Positions 26,215 to 34,911 are shown, counted from the stretch's first letter. The stretch is DNA of 64,000 bases from Streptomyces sp. HNM0575 (GCF_012726265.1 NZ_JAASAG010000003.1:236522-300521), one strand, 5' to 3'. Made by a program: numbers and translations. Notes: generated from the sequence alone by a model not told the origin.

Positions 26215-26571
26215 CTAGCCCTCCGTCCCCTGCCGGTCGACGTACTCGAAGACGCTGCCGTCGGGGTGGCGTGCGATGACGCTGCGTCCGATCGGGGTCT
26301 CCTTCGGGCCCGCGACGATCTGGGCGCCCACCGCCTCCAGATCGGCGACGGCCTCGGTCACGTTCTTCACCGCCAGCGTCGCCGCGATCTTGCGGAGGAT
26401 CTCCAGATGCTCCGACGGGCCGCTCATCAAGAAGAAGGGCCCCACGGCTGCGACTTCGACCGGTCCTTGGGTGAAGCGCACCGCCTCGGTGCTCGCCAGT
26501 CGCTCGTACGCCGGAACCGCAGCGTCCAGATCATCGACGCAGACGCGCAGTGAAGTCCCCAGAATGTCCAT
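26215..26571 (-). CDS. VOC (glyoxalase/bleomycin-resistance fold) family protein
   Basis: Small beta-alpha-beta-beta-beta fold protein of 118 residues: MDILGTSLRVCVDDLDAAVP starts the first unit, AAVGPFFLMSGPSEHLE and VTEAVADLEAVGAQIVAGP the second, and VIARHPDGSVFEYVDRQG ends it. Metal ligands of true glyoxalases are only partly recognisable, so function may be ligand binding. It lies 33 bp downstream of the methyltransferase gene on the same strand and is probably co-transcribed with it. Confidence 0.8.
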   Translation of the reverse strand: MDILGTSLRVCVDDLDAAVPAYERLASTEAVRFTQGPVEVAAVGPFFLMSGPSEHLEILRKIAATLAVKNVTEAVADLEAVGAQIVAGPKETPIGRSVIARHPDGSVFEYVDRQGTEG

Positions 26572-26604
26572 GCCCAGAAGCCTAGTTGGGCGCCTCGGCG
26601 CACG

Positions 26605-27432
26605 TCAGGCCCGGCACAGGATCTCCCCGTGCGGCACGGCGAACCAGCCGTCCTCCCGCGCACCCCACTCACGCCAGGCCTCCGCCGCGCCGCGCAGATG
26701 CTCCCGCGTCGCGTGCCCGCCCTCGACGGCCGACGTCGCGAACGACGAGGCGAGCGTGCGCTCCGCCCACGACTCGCTCCACCACGCCCGCTCCTCGGGT
26801 GTCGCGAAGCACCACGTGCCGGCCGACGCCGTGACGTCCCGCAGCCCCGCCTCCCGCGCCCACGCGTGCAGCCTGCGCCCGGCGTCGGGCTCGCCGCCGT
26901 TGGCGCGCGCCACCCGCCGGTACAGCTCCTGCCATCCGGCGAGCCCGTCCACGAGGGGAAACCAGAACATCGCGCCGTAGTCGGCGTCCCGGGCCGCGAC
27001 GAGGCCGCCCGGCGCGCACACCCGCCGCATCTCCCGTAGCGCCCGCACCGGATCGCCGACGTGTTGCAGCACCTGGTGTGCGTGCACCACGTCGAAGGAG
27101 TCGTCGGGGTGGGCGAGCGCGTGCACGTCGCCGGTCTCGAACGTGACGTTGCCGAGGCCGCGTTCGGCCGCCGCCGCCCGCGCCCGCTCCAGCACTCCGG
27201 GTGCCGAGTCGAGGGCCGTGACGTGTCCCTCCGGTACGAGCGCCGCCAGGTCCGCCGTGATGGTGCCCGGCCCGCAGCCGATGTCCAGCACCCGTGCGTC
27301 CGGCTTCAGCCGGCCCAGCAGGTACCCGGCCGAATTGGCCGCGGTGCGCCACGTATGCGAACGCAGCACCGCCTCATGGTGCCCGTGCGTATAGACGGCC
27401 GTGCGCCCGTCCGTCTCTTCACCCTCCGCCAT
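26605..27432 (-). CDS. Class I SAM-dependent methyltransferase
   Basis: Rossmann-fold methyltransferase of 275 residues. Motif I is VLDIGCGPGTITADLA near residue 48; VTALDSAPGVLERARAAA carries the acidic ribose-binding position, TGDVHALAHPDDSFDVVHAH is motif II/post-II and GLVAARDADYGA motif III. It resembles UbiE/COQ5-like small-molecule methyltransferases; the substrate cannot be told. The preferred start at 27432 gives MAEGEETDGRTAVYTHGHHE, a common opening in actinobacterial homologues. Confidence 0.83.
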   Translation of the reverse strand: MAEGEETDGRTAVYTHGHHEAVLRSHTWRTAANSAGYLLGRLKPDARVLDIGCGPGTITADLAALVPEGHVTALDSAPGVLERARAAAAERGLGNVTFETGDVHALAHPDDSFDVVHAHQVLQHVGDPVRALREMRRVCAPGGLVAARDADYGAMFWFPLVDGLAGWQELYRRVARANGGEPDAGRRLHAWAREAGLRDVTASAGTWCFATPEERAWWSESWAERTLASSFATSAVEGGHATREHLRGAAEAWREWGAREDGWFAVPHGEILCRA

Positions 27433-27501
27433 GTCCGCAGGCTATTGGCTCCGGGGCCGACGGCACGACCGCGGACCGCCATGCGGACACCGCACCCCGA
27501 A

Positions 27502-27553
27502 GGCGCGGGATCGAGGGCGCGGGATCGAGGGCGCGGGGCCGAGGGCGCGGACC
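27502..27553. repeat. Tandem 14-bp repeat
   Basis: GGCGCGGGATCGAG twice (27502-27515, 27516-27529), then GGCGCGGGGCCGAG (27530-27543) and a partial GGCGCGG. It lies in the 273-bp divergent gap between the methyltransferase gene and the DUF899 gene. Confidence 0.75.
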
Positions 27554-27705
27554 CGGGGAAGTCCGCGGCGCGCGGCTCGCGGTGGGCGTCCGGCACGGCG
27601 ATGAGTTCCGGCACGGGCGCGGGTCTCTTCTGGCGACCGCCGCGGGCCGCCGTAAGGACCTCGTACGGCCCCGCCCCGCCCGGCACGAGCACCACGGAGG
27701 ACACC

Positions 27706-28521
27706 ATGACGACCACACCCGGCGATCCGGCCACCACGCTTCCCGGCCGTCCGCCCGTCGTCGACGCGGCCACCTGGCAGGCCGCCCGTGACGAGCTTCT
27801 GATCCGCGAGAAGGCCCACACCCACGAAGGCGACGCCATCGCCGCGGCCCGCCGCAGGCTGCCGATGGTGGAGTTCGACGGGACGGTCGAGGTCGTCGGG
27901 CGCGAAGGGTCCGTACCGTTCCTGGACCTCTTCCAGGGCCGCGACGAACTCGTGGTCTACAAGCACATGTGGCACGACGGCGCGCCGCACCAGGGGCAGT
28001 GCGAGGGATGCACCACCACCGCCTGGCACATGAAGGACGCGGTCTATCTCAACGCCCGCGGCGTCTCGTTCGCCGTGCTGACCACGGGCCGCTGGGAAGA
28101 GGTGGCCGCCTACGTCGAGTTCATGGGCTACACACAGCCCTGGTACTCGGTGCGCGACGTGGCCGCGCCGGTCGGCACGGACATGGGTCACATCGCCTGC
28201 TTCCTGCGCGACGGCGACCGCACCTTCCTCACCTACTCCACGACGGGTCGCGGCAACGAGCCGGTCAACGGCTCCCTGGGCCTGCTCGACATGACGCCCT
28301 ACGGCCGCCGCGAGGGGTGGGAGGACAACCCCGAGGGCTGGCCCGAGACCCCGCGTACCGACGCACCGATCGGCGGGCACGGCTCGCCGATCTGCTGGTA
28401 CTGGCGCACGGACGCGGACGGGAACGCGACTTGGGGCCCGACGAGCCGTCCCGTGCCGCAGTGGACCCGTCCCGGCGCGACGCCCGTGGAGACCCTGGGC
28501 AGGAACGGCCACCACCACTGA
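27706..28521 (+). CDS. DUF899 family thioredoxin-fold protein
   Basis: A 271-residue member of the DUF899 family, whose fold resembles AhpC/thioredoxin. Typical blocks are WQAARDELLIREKAHTHEGD, VPFLDLFQGRDELVVYKHMW, CEGCTTTAWHMKDAVYLNAR and a C-terminal HGSPICWYWRTDADGN. The CEGC pair could be redox active. The ATG at 27706 follows GGAGGACACC. The C-terminus ends in three histidines. Biological role unknown; no functional partner is adjacent, and the downstream neighbour converges. Confidence 0.8.
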   Translation: MTTTPGDPATTLPGRPPVVDAATWQAARDELLIREKAHTHEGDAIAAARRRLPMVEFDGTVEVVGREGSVPFLDLFQGRDELVVYKHMWHDGAPHQGQCEGCTTTAWHMKDAVYLNARGVSFAVLTTGRWEEVAAYVEFMGYTQPWYSVRDVAAPVGTDMGHIACFLRDGDRTFLTYSTTGRGNEPVNGSLGLLDMTPYGRREGWEDNPEGWPETPRTDAPIGGHGSPICWYWRTDADGNATWGPTSRPVPQWTRPGATPVETLGRNGHHH

Positions 28522-28574
28522 GGCTCGTCCCGCCCCGCCGACCCGGGCCCCGTTCACGGGCGTTCTCCCGCTCT

Positions 28575-28636
28575 CTCTCAGGCGCTCGCTCTCTCAGGCG
28601 CTCGCTCTATCTCAGGTGCTCGCTGTCTCTCAGACG
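28575..28636. repeat. Tandem repeat of about 16 bp between convergent genes
   Basis: CTCTCAGGCGCTCGCT is present twice exactly (28575-28590 and 28591-28606), followed by two diverged copies up to the stop codon of the PAP2-kinase gene. It replaces any normal hairpin terminator here. Confidence 0.7.
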
Positions 28637-30570
28637 TTCAGCGGCCGGTACACGCGCAGCGCCTCGTGCTCCTTGTCGAGCAGCAACCTGCCCGGCGCCC
28701 TTGCCACTTCACCGTCGTACGTCAGATGAGTGCCAGGGGGGATGTCGCTGATCATCAGCCGGCGCAGCCGCGTCGTGCTGTGCAGCGGCGAGCGGTCCAC
28801 GGCGCTGGTGAGGGCCGCTATGAACAGCCGCGTACGGGCCCAGCGGCCGGCCTTGACGATGCGGACGTCGAGCATCCCGTCGGCGAGGTCGTGCCGCCGC
28901 ACCGGCGCCATGCCCACCCGGTACGCGCAGTTGCCCGCGAAGAGCAGCCACAGGGCGCGCTCCTTGCCGCCCAGTCCGGCCTCCACGGGTCCGCTGGTGC
29001 GCAGTACGCGAAGCGCCGCCAGCACCCCGGCCGGCCAGGGGCCGATGCGGTGGGCCCAGCGCTCGCGGATGCGGACGAGCTCCGGGTACGCGCCGAGGCT
29101 GAAGGTGTTGAGGAAGTAGCCGGGCTCCTGGTCCGGGCGCTCGCCTCCGGGCTCCGGCTGCGGCGTGAACCGTCCCAGGTCGACGGCGACCGCCTCGCCC
29201 GTCTGCACGGCACGGCACGCGTCGGCGACCTCCTCTATGCCGAGGTCGAAGGCGAAGTGATTGTGCGTACCGCCCGGCAGCACCGCCAGCGGCACCCCGG
29301 CCCGTACGGCGCATGACGCGGCGGCGTTCACGGTGCCGTCGCCGCCGCTGACGCCGAGCGCGCCGCCGAGTGCCGCGGCCCGCTGAGCGGCCTCCTCCAG
29401 GGCCTCGGGCAGCCCGCCGGACTTCGGGTCGCAGGTGACGATCTCCGCCTTGGGCAGCATGCTGCGTACGACGCCCAGCGCCGCGGGCTCGGCGGGCTCG
29501 GCGGGCTCCTCGGGCTCGGCCGGCTCGTCCCGCCCGGCGGCCGGGGCCTCGTCGCGGGCCGCGGGCTCCGCGGTCCGCGAGGTCACGGCGGCGACGGGCT
29601 GGGGGCCGAAGTCGTCGATGCGGAACCCGGAGGAGGAGTTGGCGACCAGCACCAGCCCCGAACCCTCGGGCATCGCCGGAGCGTCCGCCAACGGGCGTCC
29701 GGGCGAGGGCAGTTGGGAACGGGTGGGTGCGATGCCCCGTACGGCGAACGCCGAGCCGACGCCGAGCGCCGCTCCCACCAGTACGTCGCTGGGGTAGTGG
29801 ACGCCCGTGTAGACGCGGGAGAAGGCGACGGCCGCCGCGACGGGGGCGACCGCCGCGCCCCAGCGCGGCGACTCCAGGGCGACACCCGTGACGAATGCCG
29901 CGGCGGACGCCGCGTGCCCGGAAGGGAACGAGGTGGTCACCGGTTGGCGGTGCAACTGCCTTATCAGCGGCACCGCGTCGAGCAGCGGCCGTTCCCGCCG
30001 CACCGAGCCCTTGCCGAGGGTGTTGACCGTGGCGGAGGCGACGGCCAGCGAGGCGAGTCCGCGTGCGGCGCACCGGCGGGCGCGCGGGGTGTTCGAGAGC
30101 GCGATGGCGCCCGCCACGGCGAACCAGAGCCGGCCCTGGTTGGCGCTGCGGCTCAGCGCCGGCAGCACACCTTCCGGGCCGGGCCAGTCGCGCCGGGCGA
30201 CCAGTTCGAAGACGCGGCGGTCGGCCGCCGACCAAGCCCGCGACGGGGGCCAGTTGCGCCACGAAGGGGTGCCGGACGACGCCTTGGCCGAGCGCTTCGC
30301 CGGTCCCTTGGCCGAGCCCTTGATCGCCCCCTTGACCGGTCCCTTGGCCGTGGCCCTGGTCCCGGCCTTGGCCGCTCCCCAGGGCTTACTCGCCCAAGTC
30401 GCGTTCGCCATCGCGGAGTTGAGCGCCCCGCGTGTTCCGCGTGTTCCGCGCGTCCTGCGCGCGCCTCCTGCCCGGGGCGGTTTCGCCGCGGAGGCGGCGC
30501 CACGGCCCTGTACGTGCTGACGCTGGAAGCTGCGCAGAGTCCGCCCGAGGCGGTCGGTGAACGTAGCCAT
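28630..30570 (-). CDS. Bifunctional PAP2 phosphatase / diacylglycerol kinase-like protein
   Basis: Fusion protein of 646 residues for membrane lipid head-group turnover. The N-terminal 110 residues are basic and repetitive (RTRGTRGTRG, KGPVKGAIKGSAKGPAKRSAK). The PAP2 domain has GKGSVRRERP, TTSFPSGHAASAAAF and SRVYTGVHYPSDVLVGA (about 205-275). An Ala/Glu/Pro linker (EPAEPEEPAEPAEPA) leads to the lipid-kinase domain with GVSGGDGTVNAAASCAV (near 425), LPGGTHNHFAFDLGI and a C-terminal GEVARAPGRLLL. This architecture is known in actinobacteria. The start at 30570 is likely but the basic leader makes a start at 30411 (MANATW) possible. Confidence 0.83.
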   Translation of the reverse strand: MATFTDRLGRTLRSFQRQHVQGRGAASAAKPPRAGGARRTRGTRGTRGALNSAMANATWASKPWGAAKAGTRATAKGPVKGAIKGSAKGPAKRSAKASSGTPSWRNWPPSRAWSAADRRVFELVARRDWPGPEGVLPALSRSANQGRLWFAVAGAIALSNTPRARRCAARGLASLAVASATVNTLGKGSVRRERPLLDAVPLIRQLHRQPVTTSFPSGHAASAAAFVTGVALESPRWGAAVAPVAAAVAFSRVYTGVHYPSDVLVGAALGVGSAFAVRGIAPTRSQLPSPGRPLADAPAMPEGSGLVLVANSSSGFRIDDFGPQPVAAVTSRTAEPAARDEAPAAGRDEPAEPEEPAEPAEPAALGVVRSMLPKAEIVTCDPKSGGLPEALEEAAQRAAALGGALGVSGGDGTVNAAASCAVRAGVPLAVLPGGTHNHFAFDLGIEEVADACRAVQTGEAVAVDLGRFTPQPEPGGERPDQEPGYFLNTFSLGAYPELVRIRERWAHRIGPWPAGVLAALRVLRTSGPVEAGLGGKERALWLLFAGNCAYRVGMAPVRRHDLADGMLDVRIVKAGRWARTRLFIAALTSAVDRSPLHSTTRLRRLMISDIPPGTHLTYDGEVARAPGRLLLDKEHEALRVYRPLNV

Positions 30571-30652
30571 GAGGCTTCGCTTGCTCCGCCGCGATGCCCG
30601 TAAACGTTGACGTGCCGCGCCTCACCACGGCCGTAACGGACGTAACACACGC

Positions 30653-30690
30653 GGAAGCGGCCCCGCCTGCGAATGGCGGGAGCCGCTTCC
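30653..30690 (-). terminator. Hairpin terminator downstream of the DUF2795 gene
   Basis: GGAAGCGGC-CCCGCC, 7-nt loop, GGCGGG-A-GCCGCTTCC: 15 paired bases with a one-base bulge. It sits 47 bp past the stop of the DUF2795 gene (30737) and upstream of the next minus-strand gene. Confidence 0.7.
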
Positions 30691-30736
30691 GGCGCCGGGG
30701 CCGCGAGCCCCGGCGGTGTCTCCAGGCCGCCTCATA

Positions 30737-31147
30737 TCACGCCTGGGGCCTGCGCCCCAGAGCGGCCATCACCTCCTGCACGTTCCCGTAGGTGTCGCCG
30801 CCCTTGGGCAGCTCGCGCACCGTCTCCACCAGGGAGTCCGGCGCGTACTGATCCATCAGCGTGCGCTTGAGCCCATCCCGGTCGGCGGGAAAGGCGCCGC
30901 GCCCGAGATGGCGTGCCAGGTCGGAGCGCAGGGCCTCGTCCTCCGCCTCCTCCCGGTCCGCCGCACCGAGTACCGGCACCGGCCGCTCGGTGACCTCCGG
31001 GTCGTCGTCGGCGCCGGGCTCGGGGTCGTCCCACTCCTCGGCCCGCGTGGGGTGCCCGGACCGTATACGGCCCTGCATCTCCCGCTTGGCCTCGTCGTCC
31101 CGGTGGACGTTCAACCGGTCACTGCCCCGTTGCATGTTGTCCGCCAC
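30737..31147 (-). CDS. DUF2795 domain protein
   Basis: Small acidic protein of 136 residues with the DUF2795 domain at its C-terminus: DLARHLGRGAFPADRDGL, VETVRELPKGGDTYGNVQEV. Preceded by a charged region (EEWDDPEPGADDDPEVTERP). The GTG at 31147 is chosen because AAGGAGGTGG stands 8 nt upstream; an ATG 4 codons later also fits. The reading overlaps the end of the baeRF gene by 29 bp in another frame, so the two are translationally linked. The domain is common in actinobacteria, function unknown. Confidence 0.75.
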   Translation of the reverse strand: MADNMQRGSDRLNVHRDDEAKREMQGRIRSGHPTRAEEWDDPEPGADDDPEVTERPVPVLGAADREEAEDEALRSDLARHLGRGAFPADRDGLKRTLMDQYAPDSLVETVRELPKGGDTYGNVQEVMAALGRRPQA

Positions 31148-32348
31148 CGGCTCCACCTCCTTCCGGTGCTCCTTCGTAGGGCCAGCGCAGCAGCGCACCG
31201 AGACCGCCGTCGGGCAGGTCCCGCGGTACGCCTTCCGGGACGTCGGAGTCCCGTACGCACAGCACGTCCGCTCCCGTCGCCGCCGCGGAGCGCAGCAGCG
31301 CGTCGTCGGCTCGTGCCCGAGAGGGCTCCGTGGCGCCCAGGTACTGCGTCTCGCTTCGGCGGGCCGCGAGCTGTCCGGGCTCGTCGCCGACCCACACGTC
31401 GCGGTGGAGATCCGGGCCCTCGGGGCGTACGAGCAGCACCGCGACGCGGTGCTCGCGTGCCGCCTCCACCAGCGCGGGCACACCCTCGGCGGCGTCGATG
31501 CGGCCGTCCTCGCTGGGGGCGCGGCCCGCCTGGAACCGCTCGAGGGCGGTGGCCACCCGCTGCCGCGCGTAGTCGGCCCGGGCGCGGGCGACCTCCTCCG
31601 CCAGCAGCTTCCGTCCGCCCGCGGTGTTCGCGGCGGGCCCCTCGGGGCCGCTGTCGGCGCGTACGCCGTGCTCCGCCGTCACGGTGCGTTCCCGCAGGTC
31701 GGACGGGAGACGGTCGTACACGGAATTGCGCTCGCGCGCGTCCCCGGCCAGTACGAGCACTTCCGCGCCGCACTTCTCCCAGCGGATGCGCAGCTCGTCG
31801 GCGATCTCCGCGGCGTTCTGCTCCCAGGTGTTCTCGACGGCGGTCTGGAAGTGCCGCTCGGACCAGTCGCCGGTGGGCGTGCGGTGCACCGGCCAGTCGG
31901 CGCCGGTGACACGTCCCGCGCCGTGGGCGCCCGTGGCGCCGGTCAGCTCGAATTCGGCTCCCTGGCGGTCGATGTAGGCCACGAGGCCGGGAGGATCGGC
32001 GTCGGCGAGTTCGACCAGCGGACCGGTGTGCGGAAGCGGCTGCCATGCGACGAGGGGACCCCCGCCGGGCGGCGCCGCGGTCAACTCCACGTCCAGCACG
32101 ACCTCGCCGCCCGCGGCGAAGACCGCGTGCCCGGGCGGTTCCGGGCCTCGGGGCAGCGATACGAGCCTGTCGTACACGGCGCCGCACGTGGCGTCGTCCG
32201 CGCCCTCGTCCTTCAGCTGCTCGCGGGCCGACTTGGCATTGAGCCTCTGGCGGGCCGCGGCGTCCTCGGAGGCCCACGTGGTGTCGAAGTAGACCGATGC
32301 CCAAGGGCCCTGGCGCTCGAAGAGCGGACCGAGGAATCCGAGTTCCAT
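31119..32348 (-). CDS. baeRF-type (Vms1/Rv2629-like) release-factor-fold protein
   Basis: A 409-residue protein resembling the bacterial-archaeal eRF1-like family that includes M. tuberculosis Rv2629. Recognisable parts are FLGPLFERQGPWASVYFDTT at the start, VAYIDRQGAEFELTGATG, ENTWEQNAAEIADELRIRWE and VLVLAGDARERNSVYDRLP. eRF1-fold proteins of this group are thought to act on stalled ribosomes as peptidyl-tRNA hydrolases; whether the GxxQ-like loop is functional here cannot be seen. The ATG at 32348 follows GGAGGGAATCA. It overlaps the DUF2795 gene by 29 bp and diverges from the DUF6158 gene. Confidence 0.75.
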   Translation of the reverse strand: MELGFLGPLFERQGPWASVYFDTTWASEDAAARQRLNAKSAREQLKDEGADDATCGAVYDRLVSLPRGPEPPGHAVFAAGGEVVLDVELTAAPPGGGPLVAWQPLPHTGPLVELADADPPGLVAYIDRQGAEFELTGATGAHGAGRVTGADWPVHRTPTGDWSERHFQTAVENTWEQNAAEIADELRIRWEKCGAEVLVLAGDARERNSVYDRLPSDLRERTVTAEHGVRADSGPEGPAANTAGGRKLLAEEVARARADYARQRVATALERFQAGRAPSEDGRIDAAEGVPALVEAAREHRVAVLLVRPEGPDLHRDVWVGDEPGQLAARRSETQYLGATEPSRARADDALLRSAAATGADVLCVRDSDVPEGVPRDLPDGGLGALLRWPYEGAPEGGGAGGGQHATGQ

Positions 32349-32567
32349 TGATTCCCTCCTTGGATTGCCGAGGCCGGGTACCCGTACGGCCGCGGACCAC
32401 ACGGGGAGCCGGGCGCGGCCAGGGCGTCCCGGCTGGTCGGCGGCAGATCCGTACGAGGAGCGGTTCGAGGACGGATGGCAGAGCAGAAGCAGAGCAGGCA
32501 GGCAGAGCAGCACCCGGCGACGGAGCAGTACGCAGCGACACCGAGAGCGACACCGAGAGGGAGCCTC

Positions 32568-32789
32568 ATGGGAATCGACCCCCGCGATCTGTCCGACGCG
32601 GACCTTCTCAAGGAACTCGAGACCATTCACCGCACCCGGCACGACACCCTGCTGCACGCGCCGGAGGACGCGCTCTCCGCGCACAGCGTGCGGATGACGG
32701 AGCTGGAGGCGGAGTATCTGCGCCGCCACCCGGACCGTCCGGTGACCCCCGGTCGTACGCGGGAGGGCGCGCGGGCGCGTGAGGCGTGA
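32568..32789 (+). CDS. DUF6158 family small protein
   Basis: A 73-residue protein, MGIDPRDLSDADLLKELETI, RTRHDTLLHAPEDALSAH and MTELEAEYLRRHPDRPV, matching a small actinobacterial family without assigned function. It is helical and charged. The ATG at 32568 follows GAGAGGGAGCCTC; an upstream in-frame ATG would add a Gln/Ala-rich stretch of 31 residues with no family similarity. It diverges from the baeRF gene, and its stop lies within a GCGTGAC repeat just before a strong terminator. Confidence 0.75.
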   Translation: MGIDPRDLSDADLLKELETIHRTRHDTLLHAPEDALSAHSVRMTELEAEYLRRHPDRPVTPGRTREGARAREA

Positions 32790-32820
32790 CGCGTGGCGTG
32801 ACGCGTGACGCGTGACGCGT
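32782..32820. repeat. Short tandem repeats of GCGTGAC
   Basis: GCGTGAC appears four times between 32782 and 32816, with one interruption (GTG), and ends in the palindrome TGACGCGTCA. It overlaps the stop codon of the DUF6158 gene. Confidence 0.7.
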
Positions 32821-32821
32821 C

Positions 32822-32875
32822 AAGGGCACCGGGGCGCGGGAAGGCCGTCGTGCCCTCCCGCGCCCCGGCGCCCTT
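32822..32875. terminator. Long hairpin, bidirectional terminator
   Basis: Two 24-nt arms (32822-32845 and 32852-32875) pair with only two mismatches around a 6-nt loop. The hairpin lies between the convergent DUF6158 and thiamine-enzyme genes, 14 bp before the latter's stop. Confidence 0.8.
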
Positions 32876-32889
32876 CGCGCGGCGGAAGG

Positions 32890-34911
32890 TCACTCGTCGG
32901 TGCCCTTCGCCACGCGCTCGCGCTCACGCCTGCGCTTCTTCGGCTCCTTGCCCGAGCCCGACTTCTCCTTGTCCTTGGCGTGCTTCTTCTCCGCCTTCGT
33001 GTCCTTCTTCGCGTCCTTGCGCCCGTCCTTGCCGCTCTTCGCGACGTCCGGCTTCTCGCTGTCCGGCTGTCCGCCGTCGGGCCGGGCCTTCTCCGGCTCC
33101 TCGGCCGCCCCGGACGGATGGGGCCTGCCGCCGGGCAGGAAGTCCTGGAGCTTCGCCTTGAAGCCCTGTTTGACCACCGACCTTCGGTCCGTATCGCCCT
33201 TGACGATCGACGCCACCGTGGCCTCGATCTGGTCCCAGTCGGCGTGCGGCGGAATCGGCGGTACGGACGGGTCCGTCATGAACTCGACGACCGCCGGGCC
33301 GTCGGCCTCCAGTGCGCGGCGCCATGCGTCCTCGACGTCCTCCGGCTGCTCGACCCTGATGCCGGTCATGCCGAGCGTGCGCGCGAACGCGGCGTAGGAG
33401 ACGTCCGGCAGCGACTGCGACGGCACGAACTGCGGCGAGCCGCTCATGGCGCGCATCTCCCAAGTGACCTGGTTGAGGTCGCGGTTGTTCCAGACGCCGA
33501 TCACGAAGCGCGAATCGGCCCACGACATCCGGTACTTGGCGAGCGTGATGAGCTCTGCGAGCCCGTTCATCTGCATCGCGCCGTCGCCGACGAGCGCGAT
33601 CACGGGCCGGTCCGGGTGGGCGAACTTCGCGCCGATCGCGTACGGGACGCCGCAGCCCATCGTCGCCAGCGTGCCCGACAGCGAGCCCCGCATGGTGCCG
33701 CGCATGGTGAGGTGCCGGGCGTACCAGTTGGTCGTGGAGCCCGAGTCGGCGGTGAGGATCGCGTCGTCGGGGAGCAGCGGATCGAGGCAGTGCGCGACGT
33801 ATTCGGGGTTGACCGGGTCCGCGCTCACTTCGGCCCGCCGCCGCATGATCTCCTTCCAGCGGTCGACGGAGGCCGTCAACTCCTCCTGCCACTCCGTCCC
33901 TTCGTCGTTCTGACGGAGCTTCGGCAGCAGCCGCCGCAGGGTGGACCTGGCGTCGCCGATGAGGTTGACCTCGTACGGGTAGCGCATCCCCGCCATGTGC
34001 GGGTCCAGGTCGATCTGGACGGCCCGCGCCTTGCCGTACGGGGGCAGGAACTGGCTGTAGGGCAGGCTCGATCCGATGGTGAGGAACGTGTCGCAGTCGC
34101 GCATCATCTCGTAGCTGGGACGGCTGCCCAGCAGCCCGATCGGGCCCGTCACATACGGCAGGGTGTCCGGGAGTACGTCCATGCCGAGCAGCGCCTTCGC
34201 CACACCGGCCCGCAGGGTCTCCGCGGTCTTCTGCACCTCGGCCTGCGCGCCGCGAGCCCCCTGCCCGGCGAGTACGGCCACCTTCTTGCCGGAGTTGAGG
34301 ATCTCCGCGGCGTGGTCGAGGGCCTCCTCGGAGGGTTCGGTGCGCCAGCCGCTGCTGCCCAGGCTGGAGGGCACCATCTTGAACTCGTGTCCCGGCGCCT
34401 CGTATTCGAGCTCCTGCACATCGGAGTGGACGATGACGGCCGTGGGCGCGCGGCGCGCGTAGGCGGTGCGGACGGCGCGGTCCAGGACGTTGGGCAGCTG
34501 CTCGGGGACGGTGACCGTCTCCAGGAACTCCGAGGCGACGTCCTTGAAGAGGGAGTGCAGGTCGATCTCCTGCTGGTAGGAGCCGCCCATGGCGGTGCGC
34601 GCGGTCTGCCCGATGATCGCCACGACGGGCACGTGGTCGAGCTTGGCGTCGTAGAGCCCGTTGAGCAGATGGATGGCACCCGGGCCGGAGGTGGCGGTGC
34701 AAACGCCCAGCGTGCCGCGGAACTTGGCGTAGCCGACGGCTTCGAAGGCTGCCATCTCCTCGTGCCGTGACTGTACGAACCGGGGCTCGTTGCCGGCCCG
34801 TTCCCAGGCGGCGAGCAGGCCGTTGATGCCGTCGCCGGGGTAGCCGAAGACGTGCTCGACGTTCCACTCGCGCAGCCTGCGCAGGATGTAGTCGGAGACC
34901 TTCTCGGACAT
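32890..34911 (-). CDS. Thiamine pyrophosphate-dependent PoxB-like enzyme with lysine-rich tail
   Basis: TPP- and probably FAD-binding enzyme of the pyruvate oxidase/acetolactate synthase family, 673 residues. The N-terminal PYR domain has VFGYPGDGINGLLAAW and the catalytic Glu in RHEEMAAFEAVGYAK; the PP domain has LVGDGAMQMNGLAELITL and WNNRDLNQVTW, the GDG-NN thiamine motif. Family length is about 580; the last 85 residues are a Lys/Asp/Glu-rich, low-complexity tail (AKKDTKAEKKHAKDKEKSG). The start at 34911 follows GAGAGGAGCGCGATCC. It likely oxidises or decarboxylates pyruvate; exact substrate uncertain. Confidence 0.82.
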   Translation of the reverse strand: MSEKVSDYILRRLREWNVEHVFGYPGDGINGLLAAWERAGNEPRFVQSRHEEMAAFEAVGYAKFRGTLGVCTATSGPGAIHLLNGLYDAKLDHVPVVAIIGQTARTAMGGSYQQEIDLHSLFKDVASEFLETVTVPEQLPNVLDRAVRTAYARRAPTAVIVHSDVQELEYEAPGHEFKMVPSSLGSSGWRTEPSEEALDHAAEILNSGKKVAVLAGQGARGAQAEVQKTAETLRAGVAKALLGMDVLPDTLPYVTGPIGLLGSRPSYEMMRDCDTFLTIGSSLPYSQFLPPYGKARAVQIDLDPHMAGMRYPYEVNLIGDARSTLRRLLPKLRQNDEGTEWQEELTASVDRWKEIMRRRAEVSADPVNPEYVAHCLDPLLPDDAILTADSGSTTNWYARHLTMRGTMRGSLSGTLATMGCGVPYAIGAKFAHPDRPVIALVGDGAMQMNGLAELITLAKYRMSWADSRFVIGVWNNRDLNQVTWEMRAMSGSPQFVPSQSLPDVSYAAFARTLGMTGIRVEQPEDVEDAWRRALEADGPAVVEFMTDPSVPPIPPHADWDQIEATVASIVKGDTDRRSVVKQGFKAKLQDFLPGGRPHPSGAAEEPEKARPDGGQPDSEKPDVAKSGKDGRKDAKKDTKAEKKHAKDKEKSGSGKEPKKRRRERERVAKGTDE

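Noticed and set aside
27490..28640. CRISPR array suggested by short tandem repeats
   Set aside because: Units are contiguous, without unique spacers, and no cas gene is present.
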